DNA of 36,764 nucleotides from Prevotellaceae bacterium (GCA_028726625.1 JAQYPT010000007.1:1-36764), one strand, 5' to 3'; counted from the stretch's first letter, positions 25,003 through 34,170 are shown. The notes: generated from the sequence alone by a model not told the origin. Program-made: numbers and translations.

Positions 25003-26544
25003 TTATTGCATTTTTTTCAGCAAGCTGGTGATACTTACCTTTTCTTCTATCACCGAGCACAACTCGCTGATGTCCACACGCTGCTGTTCCATGGTGTCAC
25101 GATGGCGCAGCGTCACCTTGTTGTCTTTCAGCGTGTCAAAGTCAACCGTCACGCAATAAGGTGTGCCAACCGCATCCTGACGGCGATAACGCTTACCGAT
25201 AGAATCCTTCTCGTCGTAGCTCGTATTGAAATGGAACTTCAGCAGGTCTACTATCTCACGCGCCTTCTCGGGCAAACCCTCCTTGCGCACCAAAGGCATC
25301 ACCGCGCATTTTACCGGTGCCAAAGCTGCCGGCAAACGAAGCACGACACGCTTCTCACCGTTCTCCAATTCTTCTTCTTGATAACTGTGGCACATCACGG
25401 AGAGGAACATGCGGTCTACGCCAATAGAAGTTTCGATGACGTAAGGCACATAGCTCTCGCTGGTCTCTGGGTCGAAATATTTCAGGTTCTTGCCACTGAA
25501 CTTCTCGTGTTGCGACAAGTCGAAGTTGGTACGCGAGTGTATGCCTTCCACCTCTTTGAATCCAAATGGCATCTTGAACTCGATGTCGGTGGCCGCATTG
25601 GCATAGTGAGCCAGCTTCTCATGGTCGTGGAAACGATAGTTTTCGGCGCCGAAACCCAGTGCCTGATGCCACGCCATGCGTGTCTGTTTCCATTGCTTGA
25701 ACCACTCCAACTCGGTACCAGGCTTCACGAAGAACTGCATCTCCATCTGCTCGAACTCGCGCATACGGAAGATAAACTGGCGCGCCACAATCTCGTTGCG
25801 GAAAGCCTTACCAATCTGTGCGATACCAAAAGGCAGCTTCATGCGCCCCGTTTTCTGCACGTTGAGATAGTTCACAAAGATGCCTTGCGCCGTCTCTGGT
25901 CGCAGATATATCTTATTGGTAGCGTCCGAGAGCGAGCCCATTTCGGTGGAGAACATCAGGTTAAACTGGCGCACGTCGGTCCAGTTCTTGGTGCCACTGA
26001 TGGGGTCTACGATGCCTTCGTCCACGATAATCTGCTTCAGTTCTGCCAAATCGGGACCTTGCATGGCCTGTGTGTAACGCTCATGCAGGGCATCACGCTT
26101 GGCCTGATGGTCGAGTACGCGCTGGTTGGTGGCCTTGAATTTCGCCTCATCGAAAGCATCACCAAACCGCTTGGCAGCCTTGGCCACCTCCTTATCGATT
26201 TTTTCTTCGTACTTAGCAATCTGGTCTTCTATCAGCACATCGGCACGATAGCGCTTCTTCGAGTCGCGGTTGTCTATCAAAGGGTCGTTGAAAGCGTCCA
26301 CGTGTCCACTGGCTTTCCAGATGGTGGGGTGCATGAAGATGGCCGAGTCGATGCCCACGATGTTGTCGTGCAGCAGCACCATGCTCTTCCACCAATATTC
26401 TTTGATGTTCTTTTTCAGCTCAACACCATTCTGTCCATAGTCGTAAACGGCTGCCAAACCATCGTATATATCACTGCTGGGGAACACAAAACCGTATTCC
26501 TTGCAGTGGCTCACAATCTTTTTGAAAACATCTTCCTGTGCCAT
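25003..26544 (-). CDS. glyQS: Glycine--tRNA ligase, single-chain type
   Basis: Charges tRNA-Gly with glycine in the cytoplasm. The 513-residue protein is of the dimeric (archaeal/eukaryal-like, also Bacteroidota) class II type rather than the split alpha/beta type. Visible are the N-terminal IVSHCKEYGFVFPSSDIYDG, YLRPETAQGIFVNYLNV, motif 2 FRNEIVARQFIFRMREFEQM, the GIHSRTNFDLSQHEKFSGKN loop, motif 3 ETSIGVDRMFLSV, and a C-terminal anticodon-binding domain (from about 420: APVKCAVMPLV). It leads the operon with the FKBP gene and has a -7 element at 26585-26578. Confidence 0.97.
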   Translation of the reverse strand: MAQEDVFKKIVSHCKEYGFVFPSSDIYDGLAAVYDYGQNGVELKKNIKEYWWKSMVLLHDNIVGIDSAIFMHPTIWKASGHVDAFNDPLIDNRDSKKRYRADVLIEDQIAKYEEKIDKEVAKAAKRFGDAFDEAKFKATNQRVLDHQAKRDALHERYTQAMQGPDLAELKQIIVDEGIVDPISGTKNWTDVRQFNLMFSTEMGSLSDATNKIYLRPETAQGIFVNYLNVQKTGRMKLPFGIAQIGKAFRNEIVARQFIFRMREFEQMEMQFFVKPGTELEWFKQWKQTRMAWHQALGFGAENYRFHDHEKLAHYANAATDIEFKMPFGFKEVEGIHSRTNFDLSQHEKFSGKNLKYFDPETSESYVPYVIETSIGVDRMFLSVMCHSYQEEELENGEKRVVLRLPAALAPVKCAVMPLVRKEGLPEKAREIVDLLKFHFNTSYDEKDSIGKRYRRQDAVGTPYCVTVDFDTLKDNKVTLRHRDTMEQQRVDISELCSVIEEKVSITSLLKKMQ

Positions 26545-26577
26545 ATTTATTTCAATTTATGATTCTATAACGTCTGG

Positions 26578-26585
26578 CAAAGGTA
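26578..26585 (-). promoter_or_regulatory. -7 element of glyQS
   Basis: TACCTTTG on the minus strand, 34 nt upstream of the glyQS start codon, matches TAnnTTTG; no clear TTTG lies 19-21 nt further upstream. Confidence 0.5.
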
Positions 26586-26670
26586 CTGATTATTTTCGAG
26601 TAAGCGGACATCTCGCCTGTAATTCTTTGTGTTTCGTGTCATTTTAAGCGTGTTTCTAACAATCATTTTG

Positions 26671-26678
26671 TATTTTTG
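26671..26678 (+). promoter_or_regulatory. -7 element of yaaA
   Basis: TATTTTTG matches TAnnTTTG and lies 20 nt before the yaaA ATG, which implies a very short leader. No good -33 TTTG is seen. Confidence 0.45.
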
Positions 26679-26698
26679 TAAGCAAAAAGAATCGTCAC

Positions 26699-27460
26699 AT
26701 GCAAATACTCCTTTCGTGCGCCAAGGACATGACAAACACCTCTGCCGCCACGGACTTGGGCGCCACACAGCCCCTCTTTCAGCGAGAAGCCGAGCAAACG
26801 GCCGTGCAACTCACGAGATACAGCGCCGAAGAGCTGGCTGAAATGTTGCACGTCAACCCACAATTGGCAGCACTTAACAAATTGCGCTATGCTCATTTCT
26901 TAGACCCCGGTCCTACTCTTCAGGCCGCATGGGCCTATCACGGCATCGCCTTTAAGAAGTTAGATGCCGCCACCATGACAGCCCAGCAACTGCTTTATGC
27001 CGAACGTCACTTATGGATTACCTCGTTTCTGTACGGGCTACTTCGCCCGCTCAATGGCATCAAAAACTACCGACTGGAAGGTAACGTGCGGCTGCCCGAA
27101 TACGACGACCAAACGATGTTTGACTTTTGGAAACCGCGTCTGACAGATGTTCTCATCCAATCGGTTCTCGATGACGACGGTGTCTTGCTGAACGTGGCGA
27201 GCGGGGAGATGAAGAATCTGTTCGATTGGAAGCGCATCCGAAAGGCCGTGCGCATCATTGAGCCAGCCTTCAAGGTACGCAAAGGCGACAAACTGCGCAC
27301 CATCGTGGTGTACGCCAAGATGTGTCGGGGAGCCATGGCGCGCCATGGCATCGTGCAACAAACACACAACCTCGACGCACTTAAAGCGTTTGAATATGAA
27401 GGGTTTGCATACGATGAGCAAGAAAGTAAAGGCGATCATTGGGCGTTCACCATGCTTTAA
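26699..27460 (+). CDS. yaaA: Peroxide stress protein YaaA (DUF328)
   Basis: Cytoplasmic DNA-binding protein that limits free iron and oxidative DNA damage in Escherichia coli. The 253 residues match the family length and its landmarks: MQILLSCAKDM at the start, LTRYSAEELAEMLHVNPQLA, the SFLYGLLRPLNGIKNYRLEG core, NVASGEMKNLFDW, and a C-terminal KMCRGAMARHGI helix. It lies between glyQS (divergent) and parC (same strand, 133 nt downstream with its own promoter), so it is monocistronic. The oxidative-stress role is transferred from the family. Confidence 0.94.
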   Translation: MQILLSCAKDMTNTSAATDLGATQPLFQREAEQTAVQLTRYSAEELAEMLHVNPQLAALNKLRYAHFLDPGPTLQAAWAYHGIAFKKLDAATMTAQQLLYAERHLWITSFLYGLLRPLNGIKNYRLEGNVRLPEYDDQTMFDFWKPRLTDVLIQSVLDDDGVLLNVASGEMKNLFDWKRIRKAVRIIEPAFKVRKGDKLRTIVVYAKMCRGAMARHGIVQQTHNLDALKAFEYEGFAYDEQESKGDHWAFTML

Positions 27461-27525
27461 CGCCAGTTGTGCGGTTTAACATCTACCCTGTTGTGCTGAC
27501 ATTTCAGCTGCAAAGCGAGCTGTCT

Positions 27526-27557
27526 TTTGCACATTTGGCTTATTTTTCTTACTTTTG
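27526..27557 (+). promoter_or_regulatory. Promoter of the parC operon
   Basis: TTTG (27526-27529), exactly 20 nt, TACTTTTG (27550-27557): a full match to the Bacteroidota housekeeping promoter, 36 nt before the parC ATG. Confidence 0.8.
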
Positions 27558-27593
27558 CATATTGACTTTTCATCCTCTTTTTAATTCAAGACA

Positions 27594-30329
27594 ATGAGCG
27601 ATAAAACAACAGATATAGACAACCTGGAAACTGAAGACGACGAGTTGCAGACCGACCAGCATTCTGATTACCAGCCAGCCGACCGATTTGACGCCTCGGC
27701 AGTACATCACCTAAGTGGAATGTACAAGAATTGGTTCTTGGATTATGCCTCGTATGTCATCTTAGAGCGTGCGGTTCCACACATCGAAGATGGCCTGAAA
27801 CCTGTTCAGCGACGCATTCTGCACTCCATGAAGCGCATGGACGACGGGCGATACAACAAGGTGGCCAACATCGTTGGCCACACCATGCAGTTTCACCCTC
27901 ACGGCGATGCGTCCATCGGAGACGCCTTGGTACAGATGGGACAGAAAGATCTCTTGGTAGACACGCAAGGTAACTGGGGAAACATTCTCACGGGCGACCG
28001 CGCCGCCGCACCCCGATACATCGAAGCACGACTGTCGAAATTCGCGCTCGACGTGGTGTTCAATCCCAAAACCACCCATTGGCAACTGAGCTATGACGGG
28101 CGCAACAAGGAGCCCATCACACTGCCAGCAAAGTTTCCTTTGCTGTTGGCACAGGGTGCGGAAGGTATCGCCGTAGGACTGAGTTCGAAGATTCTGCCAC
28201 ATAACCTGAATGAAATTTGCGAGGCGGCGATACATTATCTCCGAGGCGAAAAGTTCCAACTGTATCCCGACTTCCCCACGGGTGGCAGCATTGACGTGGA
28301 GAAATACAACGACGGACAGCGGGGCGGAACGCTGAAAGTGAGGGCCAAGATTGAGAAACTGGACAACAAGACGCTGGTCATCAAGGAAATTCCATTTAGC
28401 AAAACCACCACCACCCTCATCGACTCGATACTGAGAGCGATAGATAAAGGTAAGATTAAGGCCAAGAAAGTGGACGACAACACGGCTGCGGAGGTGGAAA
28501 TTCAGGTGCATTTGGCGCCAGGAGTGAGCAGCGACAAGACCATCGATGCGCTGTATGCTTTCTCCGATTGCGAAATCAACGTGTCACCCAACTGTTGCGT
28601 CATCGAAGACGACAAGCCTGGTTTTCTGACCATCAGTGACGTGCTGCGGCACAACGTGGACAGCACCATGGGACTGCTTCGCAAAGAATTGGAAATACGC
28701 AAGAACGAATTGCTGGAACAATTGTTCTTCGCCTCGTTGGAGAAAATATTCATCGAAGAGCGTATTTACAAAGACAAGAAATTTGAAGAGGCTAAGGATT
28801 TAGACTCCGTGGTGGCTCATGTAGACAACAGGTTGGAGCCGTTCAAGCCCAGTTTTATCCGCGAAGTGACCCGCGACGACATCTTGCGCCTGCTGGAAAT
28901 CAAGATGAACCGCATCTTGAAGTTCAACAAAGACAAAGCCAACGACTTCATCGCACGCACGAAAGCCGACATCAAGAGCATTGACCACGACCTGGCTCAC
29001 ATGACGGACGTGACCATCCATTGGTTCGAATTCATTCGTGACAAGTACGGAAAAGACCATCCTCGACGGACCGAGATCAGGAGTTTTGAAACCATTGAGG
29101 CCACCAAGGTAGTGGAGGCTAACGAGAAGTTGTACATCGACCGACAGGAAGGTTTTGTGGGAACCGGACTGAAAAAGAACGAGTTTGTTTGCAACTGTTC
29201 CGACATCGACGACATCATCATCTTCTACAAGGACGGAAAGTTCAAGATTATCAGGGTGGCCGATAAGATATTTGTGGGCAAGAACGTGATTCACGTGCAG
29301 GTGTTCAAGAAGAATGACAAGCGCACTATTTATAATGTAGTGTACCAAGATGGCAAAAAAGGCACTTACTTCATCAAGCGTTTCAACGTGACCAGCATCA
29401 CGCGAGACAGGGACTACGACCTGACACAGGGCAAGCCTGGGTCGAGAGTGATGTATTTCACGGCCAATCCGAACGGTGAGGCCGAAACCATCAAGGTGAC
29501 ACTGGACCCCGATCCGAATAAGAAGAAGCAGAACATCTTCTTGGAAAAAGACTTCTCTGAAGTACTCATCAAGGGCAGAGGAGCCAAAGGCAACATCCTG
29601 ACTAAGAAAGCTGTTCACCGCATTGGCCTGAAGAGTCATGGACACAGTACGCTTGGTGGCCGAAAAGTTTGGTTCGACCCCGATGTCAACCGCATCAATT
29701 ATGAAGAGCATGGACGGTTCTTGGGCGAGTTCAACGACGATGATGCGATACTGGTCGTGCTGACCAATGGTGACTTCTACATCACCAACTTTGACCCCAA
29801 CAACCACTACGAGGACAACATCCAAGTGCTGGAGAAATGGGATGAGCGTAAGGTATGGAGCGCCGTGTTGTTCGATGCCGACAACCAAAACTATCCTTAT
29901 GTGAAGCGATTCATGATGGAAGCGACCAAGAAAAAGCAGAATTACATCGGCGAGAATCCAGACAGCAAGCTGGTCTTTCTCACCGACGTGACCTATCCCA
30001 GGCTGTTGGTGACCTTCGGTGGTAATGATGCCACGCGCCCTGCACAGGAAATTGACGTGGAAGAGTTTATTGCCGTCAAAGGATTCAAGGCCAAAGGCAA
30101 GCGCATCACCACATGGGAAGTGGACAAGATTGAAGAACTGGAACCCACACGTTTCCCCGAACCACCGGCTGATGAACGCGACAACGACCCAGAGGAAGAG
30201 GGCGAAGGCCAAGAGGATGCTGATGCAAACGAAGAAAATCTCGACCCGGATGCAGGAAAAAGCCAACAGCAGGTGATTGATGAAATATCGGGACAACTCA
30301 ACCTGTTCAGCGATGAAGACTTGGGATAA
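27594..30329 (+). CDS. parC: DNA topoisomerase IV subunit A (type IIA topoisomerase, GyrA/ParC family)
   Basis: Breaks and rejoins DNA to unlink replicated chromosomes, with ParE as ATPase partner (not in this window). An acidic 35-residue leader precedes the conserved ASYVILERAVPHIEDGLKPV and GHTMQFHPHGDASIGDALV segments; the catalytic tyrosine is Y142 in APRYIEARLS. The C-terminal beta-pinwheel begins near 530 and ends in a long Asp/Glu-rich tail. No GyrA box (QRRGGKG-like) is seen, and the 911-residue length and organisation fit the Bacteroidota ParC-type protein rather than GyrA. It heads a run of four tightly packed genes. Confidence 0.92.
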   Translation: MSDKTTDIDNLETEDDELQTDQHSDYQPADRFDASAVHHLSGMYKNWFLDYASYVILERAVPHIEDGLKPVQRRILHSMKRMDDGRYNKVANIVGHTMQFHPHGDASIGDALVQMGQKDLLVDTQGNWGNILTGDRAAAPRYIEARLSKFALDVVFNPKTTHWQLSYDGRNKEPITLPAKFPLLLAQGAEGIAVGLSSKILPHNLNEICEAAIHYLRGEKFQLYPDFPTGGSIDVEKYNDGQRGGTLKVRAKIEKLDNKTLVIKEIPFSKTTTTLIDSILRAIDKGKIKAKKVDDNTAAEVEIQVHLAPGVSSDKTIDALYAFSDCEINVSPNCCVIEDDKPGFLTISDVLRHNVDSTMGLLRKELEIRKNELLEQLFFASLEKIFIEERIYKDKKFEEAKDLDSVVAHVDNRLEPFKPSFIREVTRDDILRLLEIKMNRILKFNKDKANDFIARTKADIKSIDHDLAHMTDVTIHWFEFIRDKYGKDHPRRTEIRSFETIEATKVVEANEKLYIDRQEGFVGTGLKKNEFVCNCSDIDDIIIFYKDGKFKIIRVADKIFVGKNVIHVQVFKKNDKRTIYNVVYQDGKKGTYFIKRFNVTSITRDRDYDLTQGKPGSRVMYFTANPNGEAETIKVTLDPDPNKKKQNIFLEKDFSEVLIKGRGAKGNILTKKAVHRIGLKSHGHSTLGGRKVWFDPDVNRINYEEHGRFLGEFNDDDAILVVLTNGDFYITNFDPNNHYEDNIQVLEKWDERKVWSAVLFDADNQNYPYVKRFMMEATKKKQNYIGENPDSKLVFLTDVTYPRLLVTFGGNDATRPAQEIDVEEFIAVKGFKAKGKRITTWEVDKIEELEPTRFPEPPADERDNDPEEEGEGQEDADANEENLDPDAGKSQQQVIDEISGQLNLFSDEDLG

Positions 30330-31152
30330 TTACAGGAAACCAACATGGCAATGGGCGTGTATCGCACTAATGCTATGTTGGTCAATGGGCATGGCGGCAC
30401 AAACAGACTCCACACCGTTGGACAAAACAACCACCAATGTCAAGATGATTGGCTGGGGCTGCGTGGACATGCTCGACACTTATCTATCTCCTGAACGCTA
30501 TAAGGGATGGCAAGTCAACTATCTATCGCATACCACACACGAGCGCGAAGACCGTTGCATCAGCACATTGAGCGTACACCAAGGTAGTTTTGCACACGCC
30601 GATAACAGGGCAGGTAACGCAAACGAAATGCAAGCGATGTACCATTTTGCATACGCCTGGCATTACAATTGGTACTTATTGAACCGACGTTTGAACGTCA
30701 AGACGGGCGGCATGCTCAACACACGCCTCGGCATGTTGTACAATACCCGCAACTCAAACAATCCCATGCAGGCGAAAGTGGGGCTGAACGTGGCTCCATC
30801 AGTCATGGCAAGCTACCGATTCAGCATCAAGAACAAACCGCTGATGGTGCGCTATGAGGCTGACGCACCACTGTTGGGCATGATGTTTTCACCCAACTAC
30901 GGTCAGTCATATTACGAGATTTTCTCAGAAGGAAATTACGATCACAACGTTGTTGTCACTCATCCAGTCAACGCTCTTTCACTACGACAGATGCTCACAC
31001 TCGACTTCTCATTATACAAAACCACGTTTAGGATAGGTTATCTGGGTGACTATCAGCAAGCCCATGTGAACCATTTGAGATACCACACCTATTCGCATGT
31101 GCTCGTATTGGGCCTCGTGAAGAAGTTCACCATAAACCATCTCCGCCCATGA
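30313..31152 (+). CDS. DUF3316 family exported protein
   Basis: A 279-residue protein with a signal peptide (ACIALMLCWSMGMAAQ). The body is rich in alternating aromatic/polar strands (YHFAYAWHYNWYL, RLGMLYNTRNSNNPMQAKVG, FSPNYGQSYYEIFSEGNYDH) and fits DUF3316, a family of Bacteroidota proteins likely to form outer-membrane beta-barrels. The ATG at 30313 overlaps the parC 3' end by 17 nt in another reading frame; a start at 30277 would add non-signal residues. It overlaps the S41 protease gene by 4 nt (ATGA). Function unknown; coupling to a protease suggests an envelope role. Confidence 0.82.
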   Translation: MKTWDNYRKPTWQWACIALMLCWSMGMAAQTDSTPLDKTTTNVKMIGWGCVDMLDTYLSPERYKGWQVNYLSHTTHEREDRCISTLSVHQGSFAHADNRAGNANEMQAMYHFAYAWHYNWYLLNRRLNVKTGGMLNTRLGMLYNTRNSNNPMQAKVGLNVAPSVMASYRFSIKNKPLMVRYEADAPLLGMMFSPNYGQSYYEIFSEGNYDHNVVVTHPVNALSLRQMLTLDFSLYKTTFRIGYLGDYQQAHVNHLRYHTYSHVLVLGLVKKFTINHLRP

Positions 31153-32222
31153 AACAGTTGTTCTACCTATTGATGGCCTGTTTTTGTTTGACTGGCTGCA
31201 TCGACGAAGAGCAGTTGCCCGACACTCCTCGGGGCAACATGGAAGCCTTGTGGCGCATCATCGACGAGCATTACTGCTTCTTTGAATACAAAAACATTGA
31301 TTGGCAAGAGGTGTATCAGCGATATTCCAAGCAGATGGAAGATCGCATGGGGCCAGAGCAACAGTTTGAGGTGCTTTCGAACATGCTGGCCGAACTGAAT
31401 GACGGACACGTCAACCTTTACACCAGTTTTGACCATGGACGCTATTGGAAGTGGCACGAAAACTACCCATCCAACTTCAGTGACACCCTGCTGAACAAAT
31501 ATCTCGGCACCGATTACCGTATCGCTACGGGCATGCGATACCGCATGTTGGACGACAACATAGGCTATGTTTACCTGGCATCATTCGGTAACGGCATGGG
31601 TGCGGGCAACCTTGACAACGTGTTGTACCACCTGGCACCATGTAACGGTCTCATCATTGACATCCGCAACAATGGCGGGGGCATGCTGACATCGGCCGAA
31701 CAGCTGGCCGCACGATTTACCAACAAAGAACTGCTGGTGGGCTACATGCAGCACAAAACGGGAAAAGGCCATCGCGATTTCTCCGAATTGCGAGAACAAC
31801 GTCTCAAGCCGAGCAAAGGATTGAGATGGCAGAAGAACGTGGTGGTGCTGACCAACCGACAGGTGTACAGTGCGGCCAACGAGTTTGTAAAATACATGAA
31901 GGAGTGTTCAAACGTCACGATTGTGGGCGATCGTACAGGCGGAGGAGCCGGACTTCCATTCTCCAGTGAGCTGCCTAACGGCTGGGGCGTTCGCTTTTCA
32001 GCCTGCCCCATGTACGATGTGAACAAACAGAGTACGGAGTTTGGCATTGACCCGGATTATCGCGTGGACATCTCCCATGAAGACTTTCTGCGAGGAAAAG
32101 ACACCATAATCGAGTTCGCCCGCCGCATTCTCAGCAAGCACGACAAACAGACAACAATAACGAGCCATGCCAAAGCCCACAAAGGGCAAATGGATCGTAA
32201 CAATCTTACAACCGGACATTGA
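31149..32222 (+). CDS. S41-family peptidase lipoprotein (C-terminal-processing protease type)
   Basis: Envelope serine protease of 357 residues with lipobox LTGC (Cys17). It has the S41 N-terminal helical region (MEALWRIIDEHYCFFEYKNI, LAELNDGHVNLYT) and the tail-specific protease core: GLIIDIRNNGGGMLTSAEQL (168-187), VVVLTNRQVYSAANEF with candidate nucleophile S241, and DRTGGGAGLPFSSEL. No PDZ domain is evident, as in several Bacteroidota S41 proteins. Start overlaps the DUF3316 stop (ATGA) and the small membrane gene follows within 3 nt, so translation is probably coupled along the parC operon. Substrate unknown. Confidence 0.9.
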   Translation: MKQLFYLLMACFCLTGCIDEEQLPDTPRGNMEALWRIIDEHYCFFEYKNIDWQEVYQRYSKQMEDRMGPEQQFEVLSNMLAELNDGHVNLYTSFDHGRYWKWHENYPSNFSDTLLNKYLGTDYRIATGMRYRMLDDNIGYVYLASFGNGMGAGNLDNVLYHLAPCNGLIIDIRNNGGGMLTSAEQLAARFTNKELLVGYMQHKTGKGHRDFSELREQRLKPSKGLRWQKNVVVLTNRQVYSAANEFVKYMKECSNVTIVGDRTGGGAGLPFSSELPNGWGVRFSACPMYDVNKQSTEFGIDPDYRVDISHEDFLRGKDTIIEFARRILSKHDKQTTITSHAKAHKGQMDRNNLTTGH

Positions 32223-32224
32223 CA

Positions 32225-32512
32225 ATGAAACAAATAGTTAATCGCATGAAACAATGGCTGCAAGGACTGTCTTTCCGCACGGGCGTGATAGTGCTGTGTA
32301 TCTGCATCCCCTGTTACATTCTCTCTTTCGCCCAGATGCTGCTTCCCATCAGCCAAGCCTCCAAAGGTGCGTTATGGGTGGTGTTCTTTGGATTGGCCAA
32401 AACCTTCCAATATGGTGGCCTTACGATTCTTGGAGTGGATGGCTACAAACGACTGAAGAATAAATTCGGTCATCACAATGAGAACAAAAAGCTACGAACG
32501 CCACAAAACTAA
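32225..32512 (+). CDS. Small membrane protein, unknown function
   Basis: A 95-residue protein with two predicted transmembrane segments: FRTGVIVLCICIPCYILSFA (about 18-37) and WVVFFGLAKTFQYGGLTILG (about 51-70), between a basic N-terminus and a basic, polar C-terminal tail. The ATG at 32225 is used, 2 nt after the S41 stop; an in-frame TTG lies 6 nt upstream. It is the last gene of the parC-led run. I do not recognise a family. Position suggests it accompanies the S41 protease. Confidence 0.7.
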   Translation: MKQIVNRMKQWLQGLSFRTGVIVLCICIPCYILSFAQMLLPISQASKGALWVVFFGLAKTFQYGGLTILGVDGYKRLKNKFGHHNENKKLRTPQN

Positions 32513-32587
32513 GACCTGAACATCAAGGATATTTCGTTAGAAAGCAAAAAAACAGCTCAAAACAAACTAAAATAGAATATTATTCAT

Positions 32588-32595
32588 TACCTTTG
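32588..32595 (+). promoter_or_regulatory. -7 element of the tRNA-Leu gene
   Basis: TACCTTTG matches TAnnTTTG and lies 11 nt before the mature tRNA 5' end. No clear -33 TTTG. Confidence 0.6.
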
Positions 32596-32606
32596 CAACC
32601 GCCCGA

Positions 32607-32691
32607 GCGCCCGTGGCGAAATTGGTAGACGCGCTAGACTTAGGATCTAGTGTTTTGCGACGTGTAGGTTCGAGTCCTATCGGGCGCACCA
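32607..32691 (+). tRNA. tRNA-Leu, anticodon UAG
   Basis: An 85-nt gene with encoded CCA. The acceptor stem GCGCCCG pairs with CGGGCGC before A-CCA; the D loop contains TTGGTAGAC; the anticodon stem is CTAGA/TCTAG with loop CTTAGGA (anticodon TAG); a long variable arm (TGTTTTGCGACG region) is typical of class II leucine tRNAs; the T arm has GGTTCGAGTCC. Confidence 0.96.
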
Positions 32692-32694
32692 AAG

Positions 32695-32732
32695 AAATCC
32701 TAACCGCTTGAATGTAAGAGGTTGGGATTTTT
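32695..32732 (+). terminator. Terminator of tRNA-Leu
   Basis: AAATCC-AACC (32695-32705) pairs with GGTT-GGATTT (about 32720-32730) and is followed by T residues, directly after the tRNA. Confidence 0.75.
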
Positions 32733-32861
32733 CATTCATGCCTTCGGCGTCATGCTGTGAGGGAAGCCGTAGCAACTTCTCTGCATTGCCCTGGTGTTCA
32801 TGAAGAGCAAAATAGAAAGTTACAAAATAAAGTTTTTACGATTTTCAAATTAAAACACAAC

Positions 32862-33767
32862 ATGAAAGGATTATCAAGAATTTGCCCAACACTGATGTTG
32901 GCATTGTTTACATGTGTCGCATTTGCGCAGACACACGTTGGTATGACCGTCAAATTTCCTGCAGACATCGACGATCATCTCTATTGTTACCACGACTAAC
33001 CTTATACAGGTAAGCCACTTCAGGGGGCCGTCAAGTCGATAACTATTGAGAGCGAAGATCAAAAAGCGGTGTACTCGTTTGACAAGGCTGGACGATTGAC
33101 AGGGCTGTCCGATTATTCCAGTGGTAAAGAAATGATATATAAGCACTACAAATATGACAAGCAGGGACGCCCTGTCAAAAAGGAATACATGGACAATGGC
33201 TACAAATCTTCAGCCATTCTCATACCCGACGAGTTCGGCAATCCACTGGAAAGAAAATACAAGGAAGGCGGATACAAGGAAACAACGATATTTTCTTATG
33301 ATTTTGCCAAGCGTCAGGTGACGGCCAAACCGACTGAAGGCAACAATGCACAAGGATGGACTTATTACTTTGACGAGAAGGGCAGGGTTACTCGCAGGGA
33401 GAAACCCGGGAAGAATTTGAGCAAGTCCGTTACCACCTATGCGTACAATGATCAGGATCAGCTCGTGAAACAGACAGACCTTTTCGTCAAGGATGGTTAT
33501 TACAGCTATGAGGAAGAAACAACCGTCCAGACCATCAGCTACGACGAGCGAGGATTTATCAGCAGAAAGGACAAGGTGACCTCATGGAGTGCCCAAGACA
33601 AAGACAAGGACGGAAAGCTAAAGCCAGAAGTGCGCAAGGGTGACAAGAAGAGCTTCGTGCTGTATTCCGATTATGAGCTTGACGGGCATGGCAATGCTGT
33701 GAAAAACACGATCAATCACAATGGCAAGAAGCCCGAAACGGTTGTCAGGAGCATCATATATTATTGA
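32862..33767 (+). pseudogene. Exported YD-repeat-like protein with an in-frame stop codon
   Basis: The frame opens at ATG 32862 with a clean signal peptide (LMLALFTCVAFAQ) and continues to 33767, but codon 46 (32997-32999) is TAA. Immediately after it the same frame resumes (PYTGKPLQGAVKSITIESED) without any shift and encodes about 255 residues of YD/RHS-like strands: VYSFDKAGRLTGLSDYSSG, YKYDKQGRPVKKEYMDNG, YYFDEKGRVTRREKPG, YAYNDQDQLVKQTD. The second part has no ATG near its start (a GTG lies at 33069). It would be about 301 codons if intact. Either a recent nonsense mutation, a sequence error or, least likely, readthrough. It ends before a terminator shared with the convergent cvfB remnant. 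Confidence 0.75.
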
Positions 33768-33851
33768 TAACGCCGCCTTTCATGGCGTTTGGAGGACAAC
33801 TATGTGTCAACGGAAGCTCCTCCCACTCGTCTTCCACACATATACAATCGC

Positions 33852-33890
33852 AAAAGCCCGCAAGTCTGTTAATTCTTACTTGCGGGTTTT
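33852..33890. terminator. Shared terminator of convergent genes
   Basis: AAAAGCCCGCAAGT (33852-33865) pairs with ACTTGCGGG-TTTT (33878-33890). The minus-strand cvfB remnant ends inside the loop and the YD-repeat gene ends about 85 nt to the left, so the hairpin can end both. A smaller AACGCC/GGCGTT hairpin lies at 33769-33789. Confidence 0.75.
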
Positions 33891-34085
33891 CTGTAGATAG
33901 ATGCCATCTGGCTCAATCGATATGAGGTGGCGCTTGTACAAGTCACCAATGGCCTTCTTGTAGTTTTTCTTGCTCACCTCGAAGCGACGCTTTATCTCTT
34001 CGGCGTCACTCTTGTCACCCAAATCGCAATAGCCGCCATGTTTTTGCAGATATTGCAACTGGGTTTTACGACTGACCCGTATTGA
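33876..34085 (-). pseudogene. cvfB (S1-domain RNA-binding protein) C-terminal remnant
   Basis: The last about 60 residues match the C-terminal winged-helix domain of CvfB/YitL-type RNA-binding proteins: GGYCDLGDKSDAEEIKRRFE, then SKKNYKKAIGDLYKRHLISI and EPDGIYL. The N-terminal S1-like domains (about 200 residues) are absent. The open frame continues upstream to 34154, but those residues are encoded by an inverted repeat and are not homologous. The fragment lies directly behind that inverted repeat and a MITE-like element, suggesting rearrangement removed the 5' part. A full copy may exist elsewhere in the genome. Confidence 0.72.
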
Positions 34086-34098
34086 TGACGCCAAGAAA

Positions 34099-34162
34099 AA
34101 ACCTGATGAAACCAAAGGTTCTGTCTTAACGTAAGATAGGAGAATGGGTTTCATCGGGTTTT
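34099..34162. terminator. Terminator-like long inverted repeat
   Basis: AAACCTGATGAAACC (34099-34113) pairs with 34147-34161 over 15 bp with a single G-T pair; an inner TCTTA/TAAGA stem sits in the loop. A- and T-runs flank both sides, so it may end transcription in both directions, for example that of the dipeptidase gene upstream on the minus strand. Confidence 0.65.
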
Positions 34163-34170
34163 AGTTATGG

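Noticed and set aside
24982..26562. Long open frame (526 codons) on the plus strand antisense to glyQS
   Set aside because: It mirrors the conserved glycyl-tRNA synthetase exactly; its translation is His/Leu/Val-rich with no family signature. It is a codon-bias shadow.
28800..30296. Long open frame (498 codons) on the minus strand antisense to parC
   Set aside because: It lies wholly within parC, and its composition is the complement of Lys/Asp-rich codons; no domain is recognisable.
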